Shown here one piece after another: positions 51,272 through 61,100 of a stretch of DNA of 64,000 bases. The position numbers and the translations under genes are program-made. Numbering within the stretch: position 1 is the stretch's first letter; each line of letters opens with the position of its first letter. The notes under the pieces were generated by a model that did no database searches, was not told the origin of the DNA, and worked only from the letters and a program-made list of their open reading frames with translations. The stretch is taken from contig NZ_JBMGPW010000009.1 of NCBI RefSeq assembly GCF_049060325.1, positions 1 through 64,000 on the forward strand, written 5' to 3'. This DNA comes from Vescimonas sanitatis (GTDB lineage: Bacteria > Bacillota > Clostridia > Oscillospirales > Oscillospiraceae).

Positions 51272-52570
51272 ATGGCAAAAGGTTCTGTAAGAAAGAAAGG
51301 CAAAAAGTGGTACTACCGCTTCTATATCGAAGATGAAAGCGGAAACCGTGTGCAGAAGGAGTTTCCCGGCACTGAAAGCAAGGCTGAAACAGAAGCCCTT
51401 ATGCGAAAGGCAATGGAAGACTACGAGGAAAAGAAATTCGTAGCCAAGTCCGAAAATGTTACGGTGGGAACGTTGCTGGATCAATGGGTGGAAGAAGAAC
51501 TGAAGCCCGGCAATCTGAGCAATGGTACAGTAATGGCATATCAGGGTACGGTAAACCGTATCAAGCAGTACCCGATTGGGGAACGCAAGCTGAAAACTGT
51601 AACTGCTGACCATTTACAGGCATATATCGACTTCCTCAGTTTCGGTGGCACAAATCCCGATGGCACACAGGCAAAGGCTCTCAGCAAGGGGTATCTGCGA
51701 TTGTTCTCGGCAGTCCTGCAAGGGGCGTTCCGTTTTGCGGTGTTCCCGAAAAGGCTGATTTCCTTTAACCCGATGCAGTATGTAGTGTGGAGGGGCAAAA
51801 AGGAAGAATACGAACTGTTCTCAGACGAGGACGGGAATGTGACTTCCGCCCCCACAATCAGCCATGAGCAGTATCTGAAGCTGGAGGACTTTCTGAAAAA
51901 GAAAGACAATCCGGCGTTGCTGCCCATTCAGATTGCCTACTACACGGGGCTTCGAATCGGCGAGGTTTGCGGCTTGACCTGGCAGGATATTAACCTTGAA
52001 GGTCAGTACCTTACAGTACGCCGCAGTATGCGCTACAACGGGGCAAGGCACAAGACGGAAATCGGAGCGACCAAGCGAAAGAAAATCCGTACTGTGGACT
52101 TCTGCGACACACTGGCAGAAATTCTTAGAACAGCCAAAGCCGAACAGCATAAAAACCGCTTCCGATACGGAGAGTTGTACAGCCTCAACTATTACAGTGA
52201 GGTCAAAGAAAAAGACCGTACTTATTACGAGGTTTACAGTCTGCCGAGAACGGAAGAAGTCCCGGAGGGATACAAGGAAATATCCTTTGTCTGCCTCAGA
52301 CCGGACGGGGCGTTTGAATCGCCGAGTACGGTAGGGATTATGTGCAGGGCGGCAAGGAAAAAGGTCGATGGGTTGGAGGACTTCCATTTCCACCAGCTTC
52401 GTCACACATTCACAAGCAATCTGCTCTCAAATGGGGCTGCCCCAAAGGATGTGCAGGAGCTTCTCGGACACGCTGATGTCAGTACCACAATGAATATCTA
52501 CGCTCACGCTACAAGGGAAGCGAAGCGTACTTCCGCAAGGCTGCTGGATAAGGTAGTCGGCGGCGAATAA
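51272..52570 (+). CDS. int: Tyrosine integrase, Tn916 type
   Basis: The 432-residue recombinase has an N-terminal arm-binding domain (SVRKKGKKWYYRFYIEDESGN), a SAM-like core-binding domain and the catalytic domain with Arg in YTGLRIGEVCGL, the HxxR box in FHQLRHTFTS, LLGHADVSTTMNIYAHAT with the final His and the nucleophile Tyr. It inserts and excises the element at the 13-bp repeats (inferred). AAAGGAGAG precedes the ATG. Confidence 0.95.
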   Translation: MAKGSVRKKGKKWYYRFYIEDESGNRVQKEFPGTESKAETEALMRKAMEDYEEKKFVAKSENVTVGTLLDQWVEEELKPGNLSNGTVMAYQGTVNRIKQYPIGERKLKTVTADHLQAYIDFLSFGGTNPDGTQAKALSKGYLRLFSAVLQGAFRFAVFPKRLISFNPMQYVVWRGKKEEYELFSDEDGNVTSAPTISHEQYLKLEDFLKKKDNPALLPIQIAYYTGLRIGEVCGLTWQDINLEGQYLTVRRSMRYNGARHKTEIGATKRKKIRTVDFCDTLAEILRTAKAEQHKNRFRYGELYSLNYYSEVKEKDRTYYEVYSLPRTEEVPEGYKEISFVCLRPDGAFESPSTVGIMCRAARKKVDGLEDFHFHQLRHTFTSNLLSNGAAPKDVQELLGHADVSTTMNIYAHATREAKRTSARLLDKVVGGE

Positions 52571-52688
52571 CAAAAAGTTTCCCTTGTTTTCGCTCATAAG
52601 GGCAAAAACAAGGGAAAATACATAAGGTTTGAGAATTACACTGGCGAAAAGCCTTGAAAATACAGAGTTTTCAGAGGGTTAAATAGAA

Positions 52689-52701
52689 AAATCGGAATTT
52701 G
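52689..52701. repeat. Right candidate attachment repeat
   Basis: AAATCGGAATTTG lies 119 bases after the integrase stop and 11 bases before the vanZ-like start. Confidence 0.6.
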
Positions 52702-52712
52702 GAGAGGAAGAA

Positions 52713-53333
52713 ATGTTTTTAGATATATACAATTTTTTTAGAATGGAAATGAATAGCGGAAGTGTTTTGGGATACTTTTTGCAAGCTCTACCAAGTGCTT
52801 GTATTGTAGGCTTGGTGTTCTTGGCAATTCGTTCCATAATTCTGAAGAAAAAGAAAATACAAATTAAGTGGAAGAAGGAAGCTTTGCAAACTGTTTTCAT
52901 TTGCTATCTCACTGGTCTTGTAAGCCTTGTTGTCCTTCCTGCAAACTTTTGGTTATCTTTTTATGATGGCATATTTTTTGGATGGTGGAATGAAATGAGA
53001 CAAGTATTTCAATTCGGTGTAGTAAATCTTGTTCCTTCAGTTATAAAATGCCTAAATGGAGAACTTTCACTGGGGAGTTGGGATAAAACAATGTTGATTG
53101 GCAATATCGCGATGTTTGTTCCGTTTGGCTTTTTTCTTCCGCTTGTTACAGAAATTAGGAACAGAAGAAAGCTGGTATTGCTTGCTATTGTAATTCCGAT
53201 TTGTTTTGAAATGGCACAACTGTTCTTTGGCAGAAGTTTTGATGTGGATGATTTGATTTGTAACTTTATCGGTATAATTATCGGTGCTTTGATTGCATAT
53301 GCCATTTTGAAAGCTAAATCTAAAGACAGATAA
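52713..53333 (+). CDS. VanZ-family membrane protein
   Basis: The 206-residue protein has five membrane helices and the VanZ core: VVNLVPSVIKCLNG, IGNIAMFVPFGFFLPL and FEMAQLFFGRSFDVDDLICNFIGIIIG. VanZ gives low-level teicoplanin resistance in vancomycin operons, but most family members stand alone, as here. It is AT-rich like the mobile element although it lies outside the right repeat. GGAGAGG precedes the ATG. Confidence 0.85.
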   Translation: MFLDIYNFFRMEMNSGSVLGYFLQALPSACIVGLVFLAIRSIILKKKKIQIKWKKEALQTVFICYLTGLVSLVVLPANFWLSFYDGIFFGWWNEMRQVFQFGVVNLVPSVIKCLNGELSLGSWDKTMLIGNIAMFVPFGFFLPLVTEIRNRRKLVLLAIVIPICFEMAQLFFGRSFDVDDLICNFIGIIIGALIAYAILKAKSKDR

Positions 53334-53344
53334 CTTCCAGTTTG

Positions 53345-53440
53345 ATGAAGTACAAGGCCATCTTCGAGCGCAACGCCGACCGTCTTGTGAACGCCAACAC
53401 CATTTACGAGGGACAGGTCATTGTCCTGCCCGCGAAGTAA
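53345..53440 (+). pseudogene. C-terminal fragment of a LysM-domain protein
   Basis: The 31 residues (YKAIFERNADRLVNANTIYEGQVIVLPAK) are the last part of a LysM domain without its start. The GC content changes sharply from the VanZ gene to this fragment, so it is what remains of a backbone gene interrupted by the insertion region. A strong terminator follows. Confidence 0.65.
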
Positions 53441-53468
53441 GCACAAGCAATCCACATAACGAAAGCAT

Positions 53469-53508
53469 AAAAAAAGCCCACCTCGAAAAGTCGAGGTGGG
53501 CTTTTTTT
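53469..53508 (+). terminator. Strong terminator after the LysM fragment
   Basis: A run of A, an 11-bp stem (53476-53486/53491-53501) with AAAG loop, and seven T make a classic intrinsic terminator. Confidence 0.9.
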
Positions 53509-53615
53509 CGTGTGCGCGGATTTGCTTAACTTAATGACATTGCCCGAAAGGGCTTTCTTTTTTACCCAGATGTACCGCTGAGGTATCAAAAAGGGAAAGT
53601 AAATGTATATAGTTT

Positions 53616-53644
53616 GAACGCAAAGCTTCATAGCTTTCGCGTTC
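53616..53644. other. AT-rich leader region with a hairpin
   Basis: The 600 bases 53509-54106 hold no supported gene. A 12-bp stem with one bulge (GAACGCAAAGCT against AGCTTTCGCGTTC, loop TCAT) is the only clear structure before the promoter at 54015. Confidence 0.45.
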
Positions 53645-54014
53645 TCCCGCCGTGGACATTTGCGGGGAAAATGTTGCAAATTGCCGTTGTGCAATTTAGC
53701 AAACGCCCCCGGCGTGCGAATTCGGAAAAGCAAAAAAACGCAGCAAAAAGTGCGAAAAAGGATTTCTGCTATATTTTTTAAGGAAATGGTACCAATACAA
53801 GTGAAAAAGTTGCATAAAAAAATTTTTGTACCTGAAATACCGTGGGATATCGTGGCGAAAAATACATTCTAAACGTATGGTACATCTTCCACGGCTGGGG
53901 AAAAACCGGATGTAAATGCCACAAAATGGGAAGTTTTTTCATAAAAAAGTTGCGGGCAAAATAACGAAAAGAACCGGACACTTTTTCAGGCGTACCCAAA
54001 AAAAGTGTGAAAAT

Positions 54015-54043
54015 TTGACGTGCGAGCTGTTTTTCTTTATAAT
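54015..54043 (+). promoter_or_regulatory. Promoter of the pyrophosphatase gene
   Basis: TTGACG (54015-54020), 17 bp and TATAAT (54038-54043) lie 63 bases before the ATG. Confidence 0.8.
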
Positions 54044-54106
54044 ATTTCAGGAACAAAAAGAAGATTTCGAATTTCACAACAATTCGGAACGGAAAGAGAG
54101 AAAAAC

Positions 54107-56194
54107 ATGGAAAAATACCTTGTTTTGGCAACCTTTATGGGGTCTGTCATCGCACTTATCTTCGCCTTCGCCACCGGCAAAAAAGTGCTGAGTTTTGACG
54201 AAGGCACCCCGCTTATGAGCAAAATTTCGCAATCTATCCGTGCGGGCGCCAACGCCTACCTGAAGCGGCAATACACCGTTGTAGGTGTGTTTTTTGCCTG
54301 TATGATCGTGGTTTTGTGCATTATGGCGGCCTTAAAGTTGCTGACTTGGTTCGTGCCCTTCGCGTTCCTGACCGGCGGTTTCTTCTCCGGCCTGTCTGGC
54401 TTCGTGGGTATGCGTATCGCCACAAAGGCCAACTGCCGCACCGCCAACGCCTGCCGCGACGGCCTGAACCGCGGCCTCCGCGTGGCCTTCTCCGCCGGCT
54501 CCGTTATGGGCTTTACTGTGGTCGGCCTCGGCCTGCTGGATATCAGCGTGTGGTTCATGCTTCTGCGCTTCGTGTTTAAGCTGGAGGCCGCTGACATCAC
54601 CAGTGCCATGCTGACCTTCGGCATGGGCGCCAGCTCCATGGCGCTGTTTGCCCGCGTGGGCGGCGGCATCTTCACCAAGGCGGCCGATGTGGGCGCCGAC
54701 CTGGTGGGCAAGGTTGAGGCAGGTATTCCCGAGGACGATCCCCGCAACCCCGCTGTTATCGCCGATAACGTAGGTGACAACGTGGGTGACGTGGCCGGTA
54801 TGGGTGCGGACCTGTATGAGAGCTATGTTGGCTCCATCGTCTCTGCCTCCGCCTTGGGCGTGGCGGCATTCAGCGATCAGGCCTTCAAGGCCATGGCTAT
54901 TCCCATGGTCATGGCGGCGGTGGGCATCATCTGCTCCATCATTGGCTCTTTCTTCGTCAAGACCGAGGAGAACGCCGACCAGCGCACGTTGCTGAAAGCA
55001 CTGTCCCGCGGCACCAACCTGGCGGCTATTCTGATTGCTATTATCTCCTTCTTTCTGGTGTGGGCCCTGCTGGGCATCGAGCACTGGGGACTGTATGTGG
55101 CCATTCTCTCCGGTCTGGTGGCCGGCGTGCTGATCGGCAAGGCCACGGAGTATTACACTTCTGATACCTACAAGCCGACCCAGGAGCTGAGCAGCAAGAG
55201 CCAGACCGGCTCCGCTACCATCATCATCGGCGGTCTTGGCCTGGGTATGCTCTCCACGGCGGTGCCCATCGTGATCGTGGCGGTGTGCATCCTGTTGGCG
55301 TTCTTCCTCTCCGGCGGCGCAGCCAGCACAGGTATGGGCCTGTACGGCATTGCTTTGGCGGCAGTGGGTATGCTGTCCACGCTGGGCATCACCCTGGCCA
55401 CTGACGCCTACGGCCCTGTGGCCGACAATGCCGGCGGTATCGCTGAGATGGCTGGCTTGGAGCCGGAGGTTCGCAAGCGCACAGACGCGCTGGACTCTTT
55501 GGGCAACACCACGGCAGCTACCGGCAAGGGCTTTGCCATCGGCTCCGCCGCGCTGACGGCTCTGGCACTGATGGCTTCCTATATCGAAAAGGTCAAGGAA
55601 GTGGGCGCGAATGTCACCTTTGAGGACTTCTCCCTGATGAACCCCGTGGTGCTGGTGGGCCTGTTTATCGGCGCGTGCCTGCCCTTCGTGTTCGCAGCGC
55701 TTACCATGAACTCCGTGGGCCGCGCGGCCCAGAGCGTGGTGCTGGAGGTACGCCGCCAGTTCCGCGAGATCACTGGCCTGATGGAGGGCAAGGCAGATCC
55801 CGACTACGCGCGCTGCGTGGATCTGTGCACCAAGGCCAGCCTGAAGGAGATGGTGCTGCCCACCGTTATCGCGGTGGTGACGCCCATTGTGGTAGGTATG
55901 ATCCTGGGTTTCAAGGGTGTGGTCGGTCTGCTGGCCGGTGCCACCGTTACTGGTTTCCTGATGGCTATCTACATGGCCAATGCCGGCGGTGCCTGGGATA
56001 ACGCCAAGAAGTACATCGAGGCAGGCAACTTCGGCGGCAAGGGCAGTGATTGCCACAAGGCCGGCGTGGTGGGCGACACCGTGGGCGATCCCTTCAAGGA
56101 CACTGCGGGTCCGGCCATCAACATCCTCATCAAGCTGCTGAGCATGGTGTCCATCGTGTTTGCTGGATTGATCGTGAATTATGCTATTCTGTAA
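54107..56194 (+). CDS. hppA: K+-dependent membrane pyrophosphatase (H+ or Na+ pump)
   Basis: The 695-residue protein has about sixteen membrane helices. It carries the PPi-binding loops DVGADLVGKVEAGIPEDDPRNPAVIADNVGDNVGDVAGMGADL and the C-terminal GDTVGDPFKDTAGPA. The segment GNTTAATGKGFAIGS has Ala and Gly where K+-independent enzymes have Lys and Thr, so it is K+-dependent, a group that often pumps Na+. It couples PPi hydrolysis to ion export, saving energy in anaerobes. Its promoter is near-consensus and a strong terminator follows. Confidence 0.96.
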   Translation: MEKYLVLATFMGSVIALIFAFATGKKVLSFDEGTPLMSKISQSIRAGANAYLKRQYTVVGVFFACMIVVLCIMAALKLLTWFVPFAFLTGGFFSGLSGFVGMRIATKANCRTANACRDGLNRGLRVAFSAGSVMGFTVVGLGLLDISVWFMLLRFVFKLEAADITSAMLTFGMGASSMALFARVGGGIFTKAADVGADLVGKVEAGIPEDDPRNPAVIADNVGDNVGDVAGMGADLYESYVGSIVSASALGVAAFSDQAFKAMAIPMVMAAVGIICSIIGSFFVKTEENADQRTLLKALSRGTNLAAILIAIISFFLVWALLGIEHWGLYVAILSGLVAGVLIGKATEYYTSDTYKPTQELSSKSQTGSATIIIGGLGLGMLSTAVPIVIVAVCILLAFFLSGGAASTGMGLYGIALAAVGMLSTLGITLATDAYGPVADNAGGIAEMAGLEPEVRKRTDALDSLGNTTAATGKGFAIGSAALTALALMASYIEKVKEVGANVTFEDFSLMNPVVLVGLFIGACLPFVFAALTMNSVGRAAQSVVLEVRRQFREITGLMEGKADPDYARCVDLCTKASLKEMVLPTVIAVVTPIVVGMILGFKGVVGLLAGATVTGFLMAIYMANAGGAWDNAKKYIEAGNFGGKGSDCHKAGVVGDTVGDPFKDTAGPAINILIKLLSMVSIVFAGLIVNYAIL

Positions 56195-56266
56195 CGGGAA
56201 AAGGGGAAAAAACAAGCAGCACCCCCGGCTTCTCTCTCACAGATGCGCTAAGTAATTGATTTTTTT

Positions 56267-56310
56267 GAACAGGCAGGCAGTGGCGTGAGCCGCTGCCTGC
56301 CTGTTCTTTT
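56267..56310 (+). terminator. Terminator of hppA
   Basis: Near-perfect 18-base arms (56267-56284/56289-56306) with GTGA loop are followed by TTTT. Confidence 0.85.
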
Positions 56311-56330
56311 GTTGTTTTTACTATGCGACT

Positions 56331-56924
56331 GTGGGACTTCCTCAGGTGAGGCCATCGCTTGGAGTGAGGAGGATTGGGCCACGGCAGAACTGCCTGCCGA
56401 CAATCGATTTGACTATCGGGACGTTGCAGCAGCAGGCAAACGAAAATCGCCGTGCAGAGGTCGTGTGCAGCAGTGGCTTCAGCGCATTTTCCCGTGAAAC
56501 GATTCAGGAAGATGCCGCCTTCTTGACTGCTGAAGAAGCACAGATGATTGAGGTTGTAAACGATGAGCAGAATAAACCATGCACTTTTTCGGCAGAAGAC
56601 GCGCTGAAGGATATCGAGCTTTTTCCCAGAATCCTGCGGAGTTCTTATGGTGCCTACTATCTGTATGAAAAAGTTGATTGGGATGCAGCGGCTGATTCAT
56701 GGTATGTTACCGCGATAAATGGCAGCGATAGGCGAAGTGAAAATAAAGCGCAACTCATCAATTTGAGAGAGCTGCGCCTTCAATTCTTGAAAGGCATAGA
56801 TAGAGAAGCAAGCCGCCGCAATGGACAGTTTGCTGCCTTGCTTGATTTCAACGGACAAATCGTCCTTAAGAGTTTTTGTTGTATTATTTATAAGCTCCAT
56901 AAGGAGGTACCCCAATATGGCTGA
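56331..56924 (+). CDS. Hypothetical protein at the edge of a conjugative-element remnant
   Basis: An open frame gives up to 197 residues, but the first 30 or so (Arg/Pro-rich) look unlike real protein and no ribosome site supports a start. From about residue 30 it reads TIGTLQQQANENRRAEVVCSSGF and later FPRILRSSYGAYYLYEKVDWD. I do not recognise the family. It overlaps the next gene by eight bases. It is probably the truncated 3' end of a larger conjugative-element gene. Confidence 0.45.
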   Translation: MGLPQVRPSLGVRRIGPRQNCLPTIDLTIGTLQQQANENRRAEVVCSSGFSAFSRETIQEDAAFLTAEEAQMIEVVNDEQNKPCTFSAEDALKDIELFPRILRSSYGAYYLYEKVDWDAAADSWYVTAINGSDRRSENKAQLINLRELRLQFLKGIDREASRRNGQFAALLDFNGQIVLKSFCCIIYKLHKEVPQYG

Positions 56925-57108
56925 GGAAAAGAAAGTCGTCACGCTGGACGATTTTGAGCAGCGTCTGATGGTCAGCAGCCTGATGGATTTTCGGAACGAT
57001 CTTCTCCGGGACGAAAAGCCCACAGAAGACATTAACGATTTGATCCTGAAGGTCATTGATGCCCCAACAAAGAAAGAGAAACGGAGAGCCGACCGTGAGG
57101 CAAGATAA
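56917..57108 (+). CDS. Small conjugative-element protein
   Basis: The 63-residue acidic/basic protein (EEKKVVTLDDFEQRLMVSSLMDFRN) has AAGGAGG nine bases upstream. It is of the kind found just before the coupling-protein gene in Tn1549-like elements. Function unknown. It overlaps the following gene by 14 bases. Confidence 0.65.
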   Translation: MAEEKKVVTLDDFEQRLMVSSLMDFRNDLLRDEKPTEDINDLILKVIDAPTKKEKRRADREAR

Positions 57109-57541
57109 GCTCTCCAAGCAGAATGTGATCCTTTATCTTTGCGGCATAATTCCGGTTGTGTGGCTCGGCCTGTTGATTGCTCCTTGCTTAAAGGATGGAT
57201 TGCCCGGACTGGTTCAGCAGTTCGGATCGGTGATGCAAAACCCATTCCAGATACAGCTTTGTGAGGACAGTGTAAAAACTGTCCTCACTTTGCTTTTGGT
57301 GTACGGGATCGCCATCGGCGTCTATCTCTCCACGGAGCACAATTACAGACGGCGAGAAGAGCACGGATCAGCTAAATGGGGCACGGCTGGTTCGGTCAAC
57401 AAGAAATATGCCAACAAGGATAAGACGGAAAACAAGCTGCTGACGCAAAATGTCGCCATCGGCCTGGACGGAAGAAAGCACCGTAGAAATCTGAATGTAC
57501 TTGTATGCGGCGGTTCCGGTGCAGGTAAAACACGCTTCTAG
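57095..57541 (+). pseudogene. VirD4/TraG coupling protein, truncated in Walker A
   Basis: The 148 residues are the N-terminus of a Tn1549-type VirD4/TraG coupling ATPase: two membrane helices (about 10-35 and 60-82), EEHGSAKWGTAGSVNKKYANKD and NVLVCGGSGAGKTRF. A TAG stop falls right after the Walker A motif, and the sequence beyond has no homologous reading frame. A full protein is about 600 residues. The start is taken as GTG 57095 behind GGAG. The ATPase cannot work. Confidence 0.8.
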
Positions 57542-57653
57542 GCTCACTGCTCGGAACGCATCGAAGGTGTGCTGCTTATGCCGGTAATGTCTCACCTCCC
57601 TTCGCGCCGGAAGGCAGGTCGTGGTTTCCCCTTTCACCCCTTACTGGTTTTCC

Positions 57654-57677
57654 AAATGGCCCTTTTGGCCATTTTTT
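57654..57677 (+). terminator. Hairpin with T tract after the truncated coupling gene
   Basis: AAATGGCC and GGCCATTT pair around CTTTT, followed by TTTT. In 57542-58081 I see no supported gene; the visible frames lack family features and the region looks like decayed element DNA. Confidence 0.6.
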
Positions 57678-58081
57678 CGGAAACTTCTCAAAAACATTTT
57701 TTTCGCGGCTCATGCTGCGCTCCTTTCGTCCTGTTCGGGTGGATGTTCCTTCCAGAACGAAGGGCGGCGGGGAGCGGCAGCCCACGGCGAAGAAGTGCCG
57801 TGGATGACAAAAAGCGCCCACACAGGCATAAAAGCCTGCATGGGCGCTTCGGTGCGGTTCAGCATGGAAATTGTCGGTGCCTGCCGGAGGGCATAGGTAT
57901 CCTATGTTGTCCGGGTATCGTCCGGCTATGTTGCTCCCGGCGCGGCTCGTTGCCGCAGCATTAGCGGCACCTCCCGTACTCTTTTGCCATAGACTGATTT
58001 CCTTTCTGTTCAAATCGGATAGATATGGCGAAAGGCGGTTGTTCAAAAGAGCAACCGCCTTTCCTGACGAATGAAATCGAA

Positions 58082-58112
58082 AAGGGGCGCGGGGCTATTT
58101 GCCCCGCGCCCC
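58082..58112 (-). terminator. Terminator of the large surface-protein gene
   Basis: Perfect 13-base GC arms (58082-58094/58100-58112) with a five-base loop are followed on the minus strand by TTTT. Confidence 0.8.
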
Positions 58113-58127
58113 TAAAGGTGAGCCTGT

Positions 58128-61100
58128 TTACTTTTCGATGATTTGCAGTGATTTTTCCTGACGCCGCCGCCTGATCTGCCATGTGGTCAGTGCAAGGAAT
58201 CCGGCAAGAGATGTACAGAGGGAGAACCCCCACAAGCCTAACACGCTGCTGTCGCCGGTCTGCGGGACTGTGGTCACGCGCCAGCCTGCATACACGGTCA
58301 TATCCTTCGCCAGATAAACACCGGAAACCTTGTTTTTCAGGCTGCGTTCGCTGTACCAGCCGGTAAAGGTGTGGCCGCGCCAGGTGGGGACATATTGGGT
58401 CAGGTCAATGTAGGCATTGTACGTTCCCTGCACACTGGAAATATCACTGCCGCCGCCTGTTTCAAAGCGCAGCGTGTAGTAGGTGACGGGCGGATAGTAG
58501 TAGCCGCCGCCGGTATACGTCCAGTGGGCGTAGACGGTGGTTTTGGCATGGAATACGGTATCCGTCGTAACCTTCGTACCGCCGTTCTTTTCGGTGTACC
58601 AGCCGTTGAAGCTGTGCTTGCTCCGGGAGGCACTGGGCAGCGAACTTAGCTTCTGATTGGTGGTGGTCATGCTGCCGACAGAGGACGTACCATCGCCCGC
58701 GTCAAAGGTGACGATAAACTCGGTGGGTGCAGGCGGCGTGACGGAGCGGTCATAGTCGCAAACATTGCAGGTCGTATCCGCGTCATCGGTGTAGACGTGC
58801 GCAGCCTTGTCCTTGATGCTCTCGGGCTTCTTCGGGCAGTCATCATCGGTGCATTCGTGCCAGTGGCTCGTGCCGTCCTTGCTCCAGTCACCGTAGCTGT
58901 GCTCATGGGCGGGAGGCGCATCCTCCCACAGCGCCTTGACTGTGATGTCAGCGGTGACGGTCACAGGGGCGTTCACCGGATACTCCGTGCCGCCGATCTC
59001 CCATGCCTTGAACTGCTTTCCTTCGGGCGCAACAAACTCGCACTCCGGCAGAGAATACTCGCTGCCGTGCAATACCTTCTTGGCGGGCATTGCGGTGGGG
59101 ACCTCATCTGGCAGCTCCTCAGGCTCGGAGCCGCCGCCTGCCTCAAAAGTGACGGTATGCTCGTTGCGCTTTTCAAACGCTGCGGTGATGGTAACATCTC
59201 CCTCCGGCTGGACGAAGGTATAGGTATCCTCCCCAGCCGCAACGGTGGCGGGGATACCGTTGACGGACAGCGTGCTTAGCATATAGCCCTCATCGGGTGC
59301 AATGGAGAGCATGACAAGCTCGTCCTTGCAGAACAGAGGCGTGCCGTCCTCGGCGGTTCCCGCGGCATTCACCACCTTGACTCTGCCGTTTTTGCAATCC
59401 TGCACCGTCACCTTATACTGCGGCTCGCCCTCCACGGTCACCTGCACCGAGATGTTCTTCTTCCACTCCTCTCCCGGACGCGGGACAACATCGAGTCCTG
59501 ATGGGCAGCGTGCTCCGGTGCCTTCCAGAACCACCGTGCCGAGGACGGTAAAGGTCTGCTCCCGACGGGACTGCGGATCATAATCGTCCGGGATCTTCCA
59601 CGAAACATCGACAGGTATCCAATCGTTGGTGTCAGCTGCAAAAACCCCGATATTGATATTGGAGAGCGCCTCTTGCAGATTCTGTCCCTTGGAAATACGA
59701 ATCGGCTGCGCAGGCGGCGCATCCCAATGGTCCTTCTCCCGCACATTGATCAGGTAGTTCCAGCAAACCTTGAACGACTTGTAGGAGGTCGTATTTCCGC
59801 AGGCGTCTTCGATGACAAGCATGTGTTGGGTGCTGCCGTCATACTCTGCCGAGATCGTATAAACGCCCTTTTCATCCGGCGTCAAAAGTTCAGCGGTCCC
59901 ACCCGGGGATGTATAGTGACGAACCGTGACGGGCGATGAGTCCTCTACCGTGAACCGCAGGTCTCCCCAGTATTTTCCGTTGCTTACCAGTTCCTTGCCG
60001 GTCGAAAAATCAATGGCTTTCGGGTTCTCGACGTCAATGATCATCTTCGGCGTAGAGACATAGGTCGTTCCCGTCGGGTTCGTGGCTTTGGCGTAGACAT
60101 ACCAACCGCCGTTTTCTTCATACGCCGCAGCGTCTATTGTGATTAAGATAAATGGCAGCACGATCGATCCCGGCGTGGCTTCCGCTATCTTGTATTCCTT
60201 CCAGAGGGACCCGTCAAGCGCTGCCAGCTCTTCCTGCGTGTAGCGCTCCGGAGAGCTGAGGTAATAGCCTGGCTTCGCGTCCGTGTCGACCCACATGCCT
60301 ATCTGATAGGAATTCTCATCCATGGACGCGCCTTTGAGATAATACGGTTCGTCCGAATCCGCGTTATATCCCGTGAAGTACTGCCCCGTCCCCAAACGAA
60401 GCTCTACCCTCGGATATTCCGTCGAATAATTCAGCACGAGCGTCCGGCTTTTGGTGATCAGACCTGCCCGGAACTCTCCGTTTTCCTTGTCATATGGGAT
60501 TTCCGTCCCGTCTGCCTGATCGGTCAGCGTTGCCGACACGCCCGCCGGCAGCCTGATCTGGAGCACCAGATATTCATTGTGCGGGAGCATCAGATCGGCG
60601 TAGGTCTTCTTGCCGTCTTGGCTGATGACCTTCACGTGGTGCCGCCTGTATGTTCTGACTGTCGCAGTAGTTTCGTTTCCCGCGTTGTCAGTCGCGACCA
60701 CGGTATATTCATTTCCCGCGTCATTGTTGCCGCCATCCGGCGCGGGGAGACGATAGGTGGGGCCGGCTTGCGGCTCGCCGTTGATGGTCACCGACTTGAT
60801 GCCGGAGGATGTCTCTCCCGATTCAGCAGGGTCGCTCACGGTGAAGGTGTACGCGCCGGGATTTCCATCGATGACATCCTCGATGGTGTAGCTCTCACCG
60901 TTCTTCAAACCCTCCAGCACCGGCGCCTTCGTGTCCGTTCCCATCACATAGCCGCACACAGTGCAGAGCTGCTTCTGCTTGCTCCAGTCGCCGGGAATGT
61001 GTTTGGCGTTTTGTTTGGACATTTCCGCAGCGGGGTCTCGCGCGCCGCATTTCACACAGGCCCAGATGTGGCAGCCGTCCCGGTCCGTCCAACCCAGTTC

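Larger units (their letters stand above)
45979..52701. mobile_element. Integrative mobilizable element with MobL relaxase and Tn916-type integrase
   Basis: The 6.7 kb segment is bounded by identical 13-bp direct repeats (AAATCGGAATTTG at 45979-45991 and 52689-52701). The integrase gene lies near the right end. It carries tnpV, a small gene, sdpI/sdpR cargo, a relaxase, an excisionase, an XRE regulator and the integrase, and no transfer apparatus. It is more AT-rich than the flanks. A 13-mer match by itself can occur by chance in 64 kb; its place at both edges of the composition shift is what supports it. Confidence 0.75.

Noticed and set aside
52713..53333. Vancomycin/teicoplanin resistance operon
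   Set aside because: Only a lone VanZ-family protein is present, without vanHAX or vanRS; most VanZ homologues are not resistance genes.
57576..58046. Minus-strand 156-codon frame as a gene
   Set aside because: Pro/Arg-rich without domain or ribosome site, across sequence that looks like decayed element DNA.
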